A stretch of 48,784 bases of DNA, taken from NCBI RefSeq assembly GCF_029109325.1, contig NZ_JAQKQJ010000004.1:1-48784 (forward strand), in the 5' to 3' direction. The notes beneath the pieces are model-generated. The model searched no databases. It was not told the DNA's origin and was given only the letters and a program-made list of their open reading frames with translations. The stretch is from Nodosilinea sp. PGN35. GTDB lineage: Bacteria; Cyanobacteriota; Cyanobacteriia; Phormidesmidales; Phormidesmidaceae. The position numbers were made by a program, and so were the translations under genes. Below, piece after piece: positions 16,927 to 25,222 of this stretch. Position 1 is the first letter of the stretch. The number at the start of each line of letters is the position of its first letter.

Positions 16927-16960
16927 GGTGAACCGCCTGAATGAATATGCTGCTAAACTG

Positions 16961-16977
16961 AACAGTACCGTACAGTT
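16961..16977. promoter_or_regulatory. Palindromic operator candidate
   Basis: AACAGTACCGTACAGTT has AAC/GTT and GTAC/GTAC half-sites symmetric about the central C. It lies 35 bases upstream of the minus-strand MGMT-like gene and about 275 bases upstream of the divergent TetR gene. Size and symmetry fit a TetR-family dimer site. No second copy is evident near the TetR start, so the pairing is inference. Confidence 0.45.
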
Positions 16978-17056
16978 CGTTTTGTGGTCAAGCACAGCTG
17001 ACCGGCCTCTTGCGGTTTCATCTCCGCCGGGGCAGGCAGACTAGGCCCGGGTGCAT

Positions 17057-17147
17057 CCCACTTTCGCAAGTGCCTACGTCATTCCCACGAAAGTGGGAAT
17101 CTATCTGGGAGTAGTCGCCCAACGTAGCCCGTCTACACGGGAATGAC
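17057..17147. repeat. Overlapping hairpin repeat with GTCATTCCC ends
   Basis: GTCATTCCC (17078-17086) and GGGAATGAC (17139-17147) are exact complements. Inside, ATTCCCAC-gaaa-GTGGGAAT (17081-17100) forms an 8-bp hairpin with a GNRA-type loop. CCCACTTTCG (17057-17066) can instead pair with CGAAAGTGGG (17088-17097). Similar CATTCCC...GGGAATG repeats are common extragenic elements in bacteria. Confidence 0.6.
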
Positions 17148-17250
17148 AGGTCAGCTAGCCGTCAAAATGGCAAGTTCACATCAGTGGAATGCACCCCCAA
17201 GGCCCAGGGGGGCTGAGCGTGTATATAGGTTCGTCTAGGCAGCATCTGAA

Positions 17251-17844
17251 ATGGCAAAAACACCAGGTACTCCACCGGAACGCATTGTTGCTGCGGCCAG
17301 GCGCTTGTTTTTTGGGCAGGGCTTTGAGCGGGTCTCTACCGATTTGCTGGCGGCAGAGGCTGCGGTTTCTAAGGCGACGCTCTATAAATACTTCCCCAGC
17401 ATGAATGCTGTCTTTCGGGCGGTGATCGACGCTGAAATCGATGTGTTTGAGGGCAGTGTTCCCACGGCTATGGCCACGCCCGCCGATTTTGAGGCGGCCC
17501 TGGTGCACTACGGCGCGAATCTGCTGAATTTTCTCAACCAGAGCGAAATCATTCAGTTTACTCAGCTCATGTTTGAGGAAGCCCGCGCCCATCCCGATGT
17601 GGCCCGCGAGTTCTATGCCGCCGCCTATGGCCGCACCCTTAACGATCTCAGCCAAATCATTCAGCACGGGCTTGCCAATGGTTTTTTAGAGGCTTGCTTA
17701 ACAGCTGACGAGCTGGCGGAACAATTGCTGGGCATGTGGGAGGGGTTTCGCTTCATTCAAGCGCACCTTGGGCTCACCCAGAGACCCTTCGAGCAGCCCC
17801 AACAGTGGTCTGAAAAATGTGTACGAACGCTTTTGCGCCGCTGA
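17251..17844 (+). CDS. TetR/AcrR family transcriptional regulator
   Basis: A 197-residue one-component repressor. The N-terminal HTH spans about residues 8-54: ERIVAAARRLFFGQGFERVS, then AAVSKATLYKYFPSMNAVF, the canonical TetR recognition helix and following turn. The C-terminal helical region would bind an inducer and dimerise. The iron-sulfur protein gene starts 88 bases downstream on the same strand, so a small operon is likely. The palindrome at 16961-16977 is a candidate operator. The inducer is unknown. Confidence 0.88.
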   Translation: MAKTPGTPPERIVAAARRLFFGQGFERVSTDLLAAEAAVSKATLYKYFPSMNAVFRAVIDAEIDVFEGSVPTAMATPADFEAALVHYGANLLNFLNQSEIIQFTQLMFEEARAHPDVAREFYAAAYGRTLNDLSQIIQHGLANGFLEACLTADELAEQLLGMWEGFRFIQAHLGLTQRPFEQPQQWSEKCVRTLLRR

Positions 17845-17932
17845 GTGCCGGTGGGCTCTGGGCTCTAGCCGCAGAGCGACAGCCATGCCGTTGGGTTTAG
17901 CGCTTCTATTGAAATTAACTGAGGTGTTGATT

Positions 17933-19210
17933 ATGCCGTTTCAGAGGTACGAGCGTCCGTCAACCAGGATTGATCAGCTTGTCGATCGCTGGCGCAGGGT
18001 ACGGCGCGACGGCGGGGTCGCCGCGTTCTCGGTTGCCGTGGCGATCGCCACCCACACCCTATTCCCCCTGCTGCGCTGGATGCAGCAGCGGCGGATCAAC
18101 CAAGGCAAAACCATCTGGCTAGATGACCTGCCGGGGCCTTCCCCCACCCAGACCTTTGGCGACTTGCCGCTGGTGCCCGCTGACCTGACGCCCAACCCGG
18201 GTAAGGTGCGGCGCAAGGCTCGCTCCATGAAGGTCGAGTACCCACCGACGACATACCCTTTTGCCTACCGCCAGCCGCCCATCTCCGGCAACACCATCAA
18301 CGGCCTGGGGGAAACAGCTCCCCGTCGGGCCTACCATGTTTTCTTTGGCGATGCTTACCGGCGAGCCTGGGGCAAGCTCGACTGGTACTTTCAGATCATG
18401 GAGCCAACGGCCATCCACCGAATTATCATTCGCATGTTCTGGCAAGATCGGCGGCGGATGGGGCCTGTGGCCCGCCTGGCCCCAATCTCTCTGCCCCCCG
18501 ACGAAGCGGCGGCCCAGATTAAAGCCCTAGCCCGCCAGCGGGGTGCGGCTCTGGTCGGCATTACGCCCCTGACAGAAAAACTCTGCTACCACGACTTTGA
18601 CCCGCCATTTGCCTACGCCATTGCCATCGCCATACCGATGGATCGAGAGGAGATGCTCCACACGCCCAGCCAGCGATCCAATCGTGAGATTATGCGCACC
18701 TACCTAGACGTCAACCGAGTGGCGATCGAAGTAGCCGAGCAGATTCGCAACCTGGGCTGGCCGGCTCAGGCCTCAACCAATCTGGCCCCTGATTCTAGCG
18801 TTGAGGTCTTACACGTTCCCGTCGCCATTCAGGCTGGACTGGGGCAGTTGGGCAAACATGGCTCCATGATTACCCCAGAGTACGGCTCTAATGTACGCCT
18901 GGCAACCGTTCTAACCGACATGCCCCTGGCGATCGACCAGCCAAGGAACATTGGTGTGGACGATTTCTGCGCTACCTGCCGTATCTGCGAAACCAACTGT
19001 CCTCCCCACGCTATTTCTCCGGCAAAGCAGATGGTGCGGGGTATGGAACGTTGGTACGTCAACTTTGACAAGTGTGCGCCCTACTTTGCCGAGACCCGTG
19101 GCTGTGGCATCTGCATTGAGGTTTGCCCCTGGAGCGAGCCTGGGCGGGGGCCACGGATGATGAAAACCCTGCTGGAGCGCCGGGGAGAGCCATCGGCGTC
19201 CGTGGGCTAG
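17933..19210 (+). CDS. Reductive-dehalogenase-like 4Fe-4S protein
   Basis: 425 residues from ATG 17933, chosen for the GAGGTG ribosome-binding site 7 bases upstream. The C-terminal half resembles the RdhA/QueG cobamide-dependent reductase fold: REIMRTYLDVNRVAIEVAEQ, a VPVAIQAGLGQLGKHGSM segment, then two ferredoxin-type motifs, CATCRICETNCP (near residue 346) and CGICIEVCPW (near 391). The N-terminus has a hydrophobic helix (FSVAVAIATHTLFPLL) but no twin-arginine signal of the type seen in respiratory RdhA, suggesting a cytoplasmic or membrane-associated enzyme. Co-location with a TetR regulator hints at inducible reduction of a xenobiotic or quinone-like compound. Cobamide dependence is inferred from the family. 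Confidence 0.75.
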   Translation: MPFQRYERPSTRIDQLVDRWRRVRRDGGVAAFSVAVAIATHTLFPLLRWMQQRRINQGKTIWLDDLPGPSPTQTFGDLPLVPADLTPNPGKVRRKARSMKVEYPPTTYPFAYRQPPISGNTINGLGETAPRRAYHVFFGDAYRRAWGKLDWYFQIMEPTAIHRIIIRMFWQDRRRMGPVARLAPISLPPDEAAAQIKALARQRGAALVGITPLTEKLCYHDFDPPFAYAIAIAIPMDREEMLHTPSQRSNREIMRTYLDVNRVAIEVAEQIRNLGWPAQASTNLAPDSSVEVLHVPVAIQAGLGQLGKHGSMITPEYGSNVRLATVLTDMPLAIDQPRNIGVDDFCATCRICETNCPPHAISPAKQMVRGMERWYVNFDKCAPYFAETRGCGICIEVCPWSEPGRGPRMMKTLLERRGEPSASVG

Positions 19211-19325
19211 GGTCATAGATGCCCTCAAACATACGTGATCAGGCCTGGTTTGAACCGCTGCCCTGTAACCCCTGAGTATTCCTTGGGCAATCTAGGAATG
19301 CCCCGTTTGTGGATGTCGCCAAACC

Positions 19326-20534
19326 ATGCGCGTGCTCGTGCTCAGCCACACCTACATTGTCGATCTCAACCGCGAAAAGCTGCGCGCCCTGGCCCAGCTT
19401 TCCCCCGCTATGGAGGTTGTGGTGGGCGTCCCCCGGCGGTGGCAACCCGGCGGGGTACAAAACCGGCTAGTTATCTCTGAAGCCCTCCAGGAGGGCAATT
19501 TTCGCGTGCAGCCCCTCAGCAACCTGAGCCAAAACAACCAGGGACTGCTCACCTTTGGCCCCGACCTGGTGCAGCTGCTGCGCCAGTTTCGCCCCCAGGT
19601 GATTCAGGTCGAGCAGGGTGCCAAGGCCCTGGCCTACGCCCAGACCATCACCCTCAACCGCCTGCTGGGGCTGGGGGCCAAAAACGTCTTTTTTACCTGG
19701 TGGAATTTGCCCTACCGGCTCAAATTCCCCATCTCCGCCCTCGAAGCCTACAATCTGCGCCACACCCACGGGCTGGTAGTGGGCAACCAGGACGGGGCCG
19801 ATATTTTGCGCGATCGCCCTACCGGGCAGGCCTTTGGCCAACGCAACTACACTGGCCCCTACCGGGTCATGCCCCAGCTCGGCGTCGATGAAACCCTGTT
19901 TCGCCCCCAGCCCCAGCCGGAGCTAGCCCAGACCCTTGCCATCCCCAGCGATGCCTTTGTGGTGGGCTACTGCGGTCGCTTTGTGGCGGAGAAAGGGCTG
20001 CTCACCCTCTGCGACGCCCTGGCGAACCTGCGAGACCACCCGCACCCCTGGGTGTGGCTGCTGGTGGGTCGAGGGGAGCTGCGCGAGGCCATTCAGGCTA
20101 AGGCTGATGGGTGCGGCATCGGCGATCGCCTGCGCTGGGTGACCGACATTCCCCACCACCAGGTGCCCCACTACATCAACTTGATGCACACCCTGGTGCT
20201 GCCCTCCGAAACCACCGACAAGTTTCAAACCCTCACCGCCAAAGGCTGGAAAGAACAGTTCGGCCACGTGCTGATCGAAGCCATGGCCTGCGCCGTCCCC
20301 GTCATCGGCTCCGACTCCGGCGAAATCCCCCACGTCATCGACCGGGCCGGTCTCATTTTTTCCGAAGGCAACGCCTCCGCCCTGGCCGAGCGCCTGCGCC
20401 TGCTGATCGAGCACCCCGAACAGCGCCAGGCCCTCGGCGAGGCGGGCTACCACCGCGCCATGAGCCGCTACACAAACCGAGCGCTGGCGAAGCAGCTGCT
20501 GGAGTTTTACCGGGAGATTGGGGTGGAGGGGTGA
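19326..20534 (+). CDS. GT4-family glycosyltransferase
   Basis: A 402-residue retaining glycosyltransferase of GT-B fold. The acceptor half begins MRVLVLSHTYIVDLNREKL. The donor half has VGYCGRFVAEKGLLTL, LLVGRGELRE and the EX7E motif EQFGHVLIEA followed by MACAVPVIGSDSGEIPHVI (region near residues 318-346). It acts in the cytoplasm or at the membrane face, adding a sugar to a lipid-linked or polysaccharide acceptor. The next gene is a second GT4 enzyme on the same strand, so a shared surface-glycan pathway is likely. Sugar and acceptor are unknown. Confidence 0.85.
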   Translation: MRVLVLSHTYIVDLNREKLRALAQLSPAMEVVVGVPRRWQPGGVQNRLVISEALQEGNFRVQPLSNLSQNNQGLLTFGPDLVQLLRQFRPQVIQVEQGAKALAYAQTITLNRLLGLGAKNVFFTWWNLPYRLKFPISALEAYNLRHTHGLVVGNQDGADILRDRPTGQAFGQRNYTGPYRVMPQLGVDETLFRPQPQPELAQTLAIPSDAFVVGYCGRFVAEKGLLTLCDALANLRDHPHPWVWLLVGRGELREAIQAKADGCGIGDRLRWVTDIPHHQVPHYINLMHTLVLPSETTDKFQTLTAKGWKEQFGHVLIEAMACAVPVIGSDSGEIPHVIDRAGLIFSEGNASALAERLRLLIEHPEQRQALGEAGYHRAMSRYTNRALAKQLLEFYREIGVEG

Positions 20535-20574
20535 GGGAGATGGGGAAGGAAGAGGGAGGAAGGAAGAGGGACAA

Positions 20575-20660
20575 AGTTTTGAATGTTGAGTTTTGAGTTT
20601 TGAATTTAGGTTCAAGCCCAACTCAAAACTCAAAACTTAAAACTTAAAACTCAAAATTGA
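20575..20660. repeat. Inverted pair of AAAACTC heptamer arrays
   Basis: A left array of TTTTGAG/TTTTGAA units (20575-20607) faces a right array of AACTCAA/AACTTAA heptamers (20620-20660) across a 12-base centre. Flanking sequences are also complementary in character: G-rich on the left (20521-20571), C-rich with actcccc units on the right (20675-20713). The whole spacer between the two glycosyltransferase genes can fold into one large hairpin. Heptamer arrays of this kind are known as STRR sequences in cyanobacteria. Confidence 0.7.
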
Positions 20661-20713
20661 CTCACCTAGCTTTCACTCCCCCACCCCCTCTACTCCCCTA
20701 CCCCCCACTCCCC

Positions 20714-21931
20714 ATGCGCCTCCTCCAAATCGTCCCCTCCATCTCCCTGATCTACGGCGGCCCCAGCCAAATGGTGCGGGGCTTTGCCCAGGGGCTGGCG
20801 GCGGCGGGGGCAGAGGTGACCGTTCTCACCACCAATGCCAACGGCGATGCGGGGCAGCCGCCGCTGGCGGTTCCATTGGGCACGCCGGTACAAGAAGAGA
20901 ACTACAGGGTGCGCTACTTTGCCTGTTCGCCCTGGCGGCGCTACAAGTTTTCGGCGGGGCTGCTGGCCTGGCTCTATCGGCACGCCCACGAGTTTGACCT
21001 GGCCCACATTCACGCGCTGTTTTCGCCCCTGAGTACGGCGGCGGCAGCGGTGGCGCGCGATCGCGGCCTGCCCTACGTGCTGCGCCCCCTGGGCACCCTC
21101 GACCCGGCGGATCTGCAAAAGAAAAAGCGCCTCAAGCAGGTCTACGGACGGCTGCTGGAGGCCCCCAACATCGCCGGGGCGGCGGCGCTGCACTTTACCA
21201 GCCCAATTGAAGCAGAGGTTTCCCACCGCTTTGGGGCCAGCGCCCCAGACTGGGTAATACCGCTGGGCGTGCAGCCCCCGATCCCGGTGCCCGCGAGGGA
21301 AGGGCGCAGCATCCTGGCCCAGCTGGGGATCCCTCAGGATCGCCCTCTGGTGCTCTACCTCTCCCGCTTGGATCCTAAAAAGGGGCTCGATTTGCTGCTG
21401 CCCGCCCTGGAACAGCTGGCGGCCCAGGGCTGCGGATTTCACCTGGTGCTGGCGGGGGGAAATCCCCAGGATCCGGCCTACGAGCGGGCCATCGCCCAGC
21501 GCGTTCAGGCGGGCATTTTAGCCAATCGCACCACCCTCACTGGCTTTGTCACCGGCACCACCAAAGCGGCCCTGCTGCAAGCCGCCGACCTGTTTGTGCT
21601 GCCCTCGTACTACGAAAACTTTGGCATTGCCGTGGCCGAAGCCATGGCCGCCGGGGTGCCGGTGGTGGTGTCTAAGGGCGTTTACATCTGGCCCGACATC
21701 GCGGCCAGCGGCGGCGGCTGGGTGTGCGACTTGAGCGTAGACGGGGTGGCGCAATCGCTGCGGGAGGCACTGCAAGATTCTGCCCAACGGCAGCTGCGCG
21801 GCGGGCAGGCAAAGGCCTATGCTCGGGAATACTACGACTGGAGTGCGATCGCCCACCGAACCCTAATGGCCTACCAAACCGTCCTGTCCAAGCGCCCCAC
21901 GGTATCTCTGCGAGCGCCAAGGCTGGAATAG
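20714..21931 (+). CDS. GT4-family glycosyltransferase
   Basis: 405 residues from ATG 20714 (MRLLQIVPSISLIYGGPSQM). The N-terminal GGPS loop, VLYLSRLDPKKGLDLLLPAL segment, LVLAGG strand and the EX7E motif in YENFGIAVAEAMAAGVPVV identify a GT4 enzyme of GT-B fold, close to the WcaI/WbuB or mannosyltransferase type. An upstream in-frame start would translate the C-rich heptamer tract and is rejected. No Shine-Dalgarno site is visible: the 30 bases before the ATG are almost all pyrimidine. Likely partner of the preceding glycosyltransferase. Confidence 0.87.
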   Translation: MRLLQIVPSISLIYGGPSQMVRGFAQGLAAAGAEVTVLTTNANGDAGQPPLAVPLGTPVQEENYRVRYFACSPWRRYKFSAGLLAWLYRHAHEFDLAHIHALFSPLSTAAAAVARDRGLPYVLRPLGTLDPADLQKKKRLKQVYGRLLEAPNIAGAAALHFTSPIEAEVSHRFGASAPDWVIPLGVQPPIPVPAREGRSILAQLGIPQDRPLVLYLSRLDPKKGLDLLLPALEQLAAQGCGFHLVLAGGNPQDPAYERAIAQRVQAGILANRTTLTGFVTGTTKAALLQAADLFVLPSYYENFGIAVAEAMAAGVPVVVSKGVYIWPDIAASGGGWVCDLSVDGVAQSLREALQDSAQRQLRGGQAKAYAREYYDWSAIAHRTLMAYQTVLSKRPTVSLRAPRLE

Positions 21932-22089
21932 TGTCATGATCCACACCTTCTCTTCCCAGAGAAACGGTGTATAAAGATACGTATAACGGTACGTTAAGAA
22001 ATCCATTAGGTTTTTCACCCTCTGGTGGAAAATTTACGTATAGAGTGCGATCTACCCCTAGCCACCGCCGAGTTATAGGTCAACCTCCC

Positions 22090-22332
22090 ATGCTTCAGGA
22101 TGCCAAAGCTGTTCGGTACTATCAGCGGATTACCGATGCCTTCGTCGATCAGTGGAACCGGGGCTATCGCACCAGCGAACTGCGCCTCTACCTCGAAGGT
22201 TACCTGGCCGCCCTGCGCCACTCCGACGCCCTCGAACCCTACCTGGTTCACCGCCTCGAAGAAGACACCCTCCGCTACCTCAACGACCCGTCCAACTTCG
22301 CCATGCCCATGCCTGAGCCAGAGATTTACTAG
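22090..22332 (+). CDS. DUF6761-type small cyanobacterial protein
   Basis: 80 residues from ATG 22090 (MLQDAKAVRYYQRITDAF). The compact helical sequence with RTSELRLYLEGYLAALRHS and PYLVHRLEEDTLRYLNDPSNF matches a small conserved protein seen across cyanobacteria that I associate with DUF6761. Function unknown. A longer in-frame reading from 21967 lacks conserved sequence. Spacing from the glycosyltransferase gene (158 bases) suggests its own promoter. Confidence 0.65.
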   Translation: MLQDAKAVRYYQRITDAFVDQWNRGYRTSELRLYLEGYLAALRHSDALEPYLVHRLEEDTLRYLNDPSNFAMPMPEPEIY

Positions 22333-22558
22333 ACGGTCTGGCGGTCAAACGTCCCAAAGCTGCACCATGCATCGCTGCGCCCCCAGCACCGCCAGGGGAA
22401 ACCTTGGGAAACGGCAGCGCAGCACCAAAACCTTTAGCCGAAACCTGTAGCCGCTCTCTCTGTAGAGCAGCTTAAAACAGCCCGTCAAAGCCAGCCCCCA
22501 CGGCGAGTCTGGCCTCAGCGGCGAGAATTTTGGAGCGATCGCCCGCTCCGTCCCAGCC

Positions 22559-22710
22559 CTATAGCCATAGTCAATTGGGTTAAGACATTCAGCCAACCTA
22601 GGAACGTTTAAGCGTTTGAACGTTCCTAGGAAAACTGTCCTAACCAAAACGTGCAAACCTTTGAACGTTCATCTAGAAAACGTCCCAACCGGGCTGGCTA
22701 CAGCTATAGC
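22559..22710. repeat. CTATAG-type dispersed element, copy D (best preserved)
   Basis: The left end ctatagccatagtcaattgg (from 22559) and the right end, read on the other strand, ctatagctgtagccagcccg (from 22709) match at 21 of 32 aligned positions, with nearly all differences being transitions. Inside, cctaggaacgtt (22597-22608) and aacgttcctagg (22619-22630) form a perfect 12-bp hairpin, followed by more tttgaacgttc units. It lies in the 656-base spacer 22333-22988, in which I see no gene and no cobalamin riboswitch. Confidence 0.7.
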
Positions 22711-22988
22711 AAGGGAAATCTAAATTACAGCGCCAAAGGCCACGATTCAAGCCGGGCGCGGCAGCTTTCAACCTTCGTCCTTCTGTCTTCGGGCTCTTGC
22801 TATGGCAACTGGTCGCCATGGCAATACACCATTGCGACGGTTTGCGGTCAAGGCACGGAATTGACTCCCAAGACCTCAAAGGGCAAAAACAGAGCCTCAG
22901 GTTGGTGACCCGCCCCTTACCCATTGCGCTGCTACCCAGACCTGGCTAAACTTAGCCCAGCAAACGACCCCTCTTAACCAGCCGCCTT

Positions 22989-23609
22989 ATGGAATGGCAT
23001 GTGACCGATGCCCAAAGCCTGCGAGTGATTGACTCCGAAATTGGCGACCACAGCTTCTCGCCGTCGGAATACGAGATTGTGCGCCGAGTCATCTACGCCA
23101 CCGCAGACTTTGACTTTAAAGACCACATCCATTTTTCTGACCAGGCGTTGCAGTCGGGGGCCGCCGCCCTGGCGGCCCGCACCACCATCATTGTGGATGT
23201 ACCCATGGTGCAGGTGGGCATTACCCCCGCCATTCAGCACACCTTTGCCAATCCGGTCTATTGCAGCATGGATGCCCTGACCCGGCCCCAGAAGGGCAAA
23301 AGCCAGGCTTCGTGGGGGGTAGAAACCCTGGCCCAGCGCTACCCGGAAGGCATTTTTGTGATCGGGGCCTCTGAGGCGGCCCTGTCCACCCTGGTGGATT
23401 TAATCGACGCCGAGAAAGTGCGCCCGGCCCTGGTGGTGGCCACCCCGGCTGGGTTTATTGAAACCGCCGTGATCAAAGACCGCCTGCAAGACACCATGGT
23501 GCCCCACGTACGCATCAATGGCCGCAAGGGCAGCCCGGTGGTTGCCGCTGCGATCGTCAATGGTTTGGTAGACCTGGCCTGGCAGGCCTACGGCAAAGAA
23601 AACCCCTAG
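22989..23609 (+). CDS. cobH: Precorrin-8X methylmutase CobH
   Basis: A 206-residue enzyme of the CobH/CbiC family. It moves the C11 methyl group of precorrin-8X to C12, giving hydrogenobyrinic acid, or performs the cobalt-precorrin equivalent in the anaerobic route. Recognisable segments are [50 protein letters not shown] and the C-terminal [17 protein letters not shown], which binds the substrate. Length is normal. The enzyme supports cobalamin or pseudocobalamin synthesis, which the reductive-dehalogenase-like protein might use. The 3' end overlaps the convergent pentapeptide gene by 4 bases. Confidence 0.93.
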   Translation: MEWHVTDAQSLRVIDSEIGDHSFSPSEYEIVRRVIYATADFDFKDHIHFSDQALQSGAAALAARTTIIVDVPMVQVGITPAIQHTFANPVYCSMDALTRPQKGKSQASWGVETLAQRYPEGIFVIGASEAALSTLVDLIDAEKVRPALVVATPAGFIETAVIKDRLQDTMVPHVRINGRKGSPVVAAAIVNGLVDLAWQAYGKENP

Positions 23610-24160
23610 CAGTCGCGGTTTTCGATCGCGCCGTCGGGCATGGTGGTATTGCAAAACAGCACCATGCTGCGGTTGACGCCGCGCAGGTTAGCGCCCTTGA
23701 GGTTGGCCCCCTTGAGGTTGGCGGTGCCGAGGGTGACGCTGAGCATCACCGCCCCGCTGAGGTTAGCGTCGGTGAGGTCGGCGTCGGTGAGATTGGCCTG
23801 GGTCATCTCTGTGTTGGAGAGGTCGGCCCCAGACAGGTTGGCATTGGGCAGGTTAGCGCCATTCATCTGAGCCCCGACTAAGCTGGCCCCCTTGAGATTG
23901 GCTCCTTCCAGCTCGCTGAGCATGAGGTTGGCCCCGCTCAGGTCGGCCCCGGCCAGGTTGGCCCCGCTGAGCACCGCAATTTTGAGGTTGGCCCCCTTCA
24001 GGTCGGCGTTGCTGAGGTCGGCATCGTTGAGAATACACACCTGGCACTTTTTGGTGTCGAGGAGCTTTTGCACATCGTCGGGGATAGCGGCGCTGGCGGG
24101 GGCAAAGCTCAGGCCCCAGAGCATGAGGGTGAGGGCCAGCATGGCCATTAGGCGTTTCAT
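23606..24160 (-). CDS. Secreted pentapeptide-repeat protein
   Basis: 184 residues from ATG 24160. A signal peptide ([19 protein letters not shown], ending APASAA) targets it to the periplasm or thylakoid lumen. After a short [11 protein letters not shown] segment come about 23 A(D/N)LXX pentapeptides (e.g. [14 protein letters not shown]), predicting a right-handed quadrilateral beta-helix. The CxxC pair before the helix and two cysteines in the C-terminal cap ([13 protein letters not shown]) could form disulphides in the oxidising compartment. Many cyanobacteria encode such lumenal proteins; function unknown. Confidence 0.85.
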   Translation of the reverse strand: MKRLMAMLALTLMLWGLSFAPASAAIPDDVQKLLDTKKCQVCILNDADLSNADLKGANLKIAVLSGANLAGADLSGANLMLSELEGANLKGASLVGAQMNGANLPNANLSGADLSNTEMTQANLTDADLTDANLSGAVMLSVTLGTANLKGANLKGANLRGVNRSMVLFCNTTMPDGAIENRDC

Positions 24161-24204
24161 AGTCGGCAACAGTCCTGTAAAACGGGTCTTGGCTATTCTC
24201 CCAC

Positions 24205-24945
24205 TCAATGGGGTAACCCAGGGGAGGCCTGGGCGGTACCCGAGGAGGATGGCCGATCGCCCCAGGCCTCCCCTCGCCCCAGCCAAAACAGTCCGGGCTG
24301 GGGGGTAGGGCGGCAGGGGGGCCAGTAGCGCAGGGTCTCGGCGTCTAGGGTTGGGGGAGGCAGCGGCAGGTCTTGGGCCAGGCACAGATGGGCGATCGCG
24401 CGGCTAAACTCTGCTCCGTGCCCTGGCCTTTGGGCAACGCCGTGGGCCAGCTCGTGGGCCACCAGCCCCGGCCAGTCGGCGGCCACAATGCGGCCCGGAT
24501 CGACCATCAGGGTAACAGCGCTGGGCATCCCCTGGAGAGCATTGCCCGGTAGCGAGCTGCGATCGCCGCAGCAAAACCCATCGACCCCGGCCTGGGGAGC
24601 GATAGGGGCCGCAAAAACCTGCACGTGGGGGGACAGAGCCGGTTCAAAACACCCCAGCAGATCGCTCAAAATCGTCTGAAGTCGCTGGTTTACCCGGTGA
24701 ATGTGCTGGCCAATCCAGCGCAGGGCCTCCCCCGGCGGGTCGGCCACGTGGGCCAGGCTAATCCAGCGGGGTTCTACCGCCAGATCGCGCAGCACGCCGA
24801 GGTACTGCGCGGCCCGCCGCTCGGGGTCAGGGCTGCCGGTGGGAGCCCGCTGCCAATAGACAGCCTGAAATTGGGCATGCTGATCGAAGGTAGAGGCAGC
24901 GCCCCAACCCTGCTGGAAGCGATCGCGTTGCGGATCACAGGCCAT
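24205..24945 (-). CDS. Putative HExxH zinc metallopeptidase-like protein
   Basis: A 246-residue soluble protein. [17 protein letters not shown] near residues 165-181 gives an HExxH zinc motif and a third likely ligand in GHG, an arrangement seen in SprT- and YgjP-like peptidases. The rest has no familiar domain. The N-terminal region ([13 protein letters not shown]) and four cysteines in the middle ([14 protein letters not shown]) are notable. No signal peptide, so probably cytosolic. Peptidase activity is inferred from the motif alone. Confidence 0.6.
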   Translation of the reverse strand: MACDPQRDRFQQGWGAASTFDQHAQFQAVYWQRAPTGSPDPERRAAQYLGVLRDLAVEPRWISLAHVADPPGEALRWIGQHIHRVNQRLQTILSDLLGCFEPALSPHVQVFAAPIAPQAGVDGFCCGDRSSLPGNALQGMPSAVTLMVDPGRIVAADWPGLVAHELAHGVAQRPGHGAEFSRAIAHLCLAQDLPLPPPTLDAETLRYWPPCRPTPQPGLFWLGRGEAWGDRPSSSGTAQASPGLPH

Positions 24946-25222
24946 GGGTCAACGACTGAAAACCAGAGCAGTAGGCAAAATTTTCCCACAGTATCTCTGC
25001 GATCGGTCAGCGATGAACACTTTAGCCCCGCCATTTTCGATAGGGTAAACAAAAATAAATTGCAGTAACAGAAGTGCTATCACCCCTTTGTTAGCGTCGA
25101 TCCAGACCGGCAGTCGGGGCGATCGCCGCCGCTAGAGCACAGAATTTTCCTCCGTCAACGGGGCAAAGTTATATATTTAATAAAGAACCTTTGGTAAAAA
25201 GCAGCATTCCACCTCACGATTC

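Noticed and set aside
20606..20622. ggttcaagccc resembling a tRNA T-arm
   Set aside because: It is the centre of the heptamer inverted repeat; no acceptor stem, anticodon arm or D-arm surrounds it.
20525..20660. Short regular repeats considered as a CRISPR array
   Set aside because: Seven-base units abut one another with no spacers of 30-40 bases and no cas genes are present.
22711..22988. Possible cobalamin riboswitch upstream of cobH
   Set aside because: The B12-box and core helices of the cobalamin riboswitch are not found by eye; gene context alone is not evidence.
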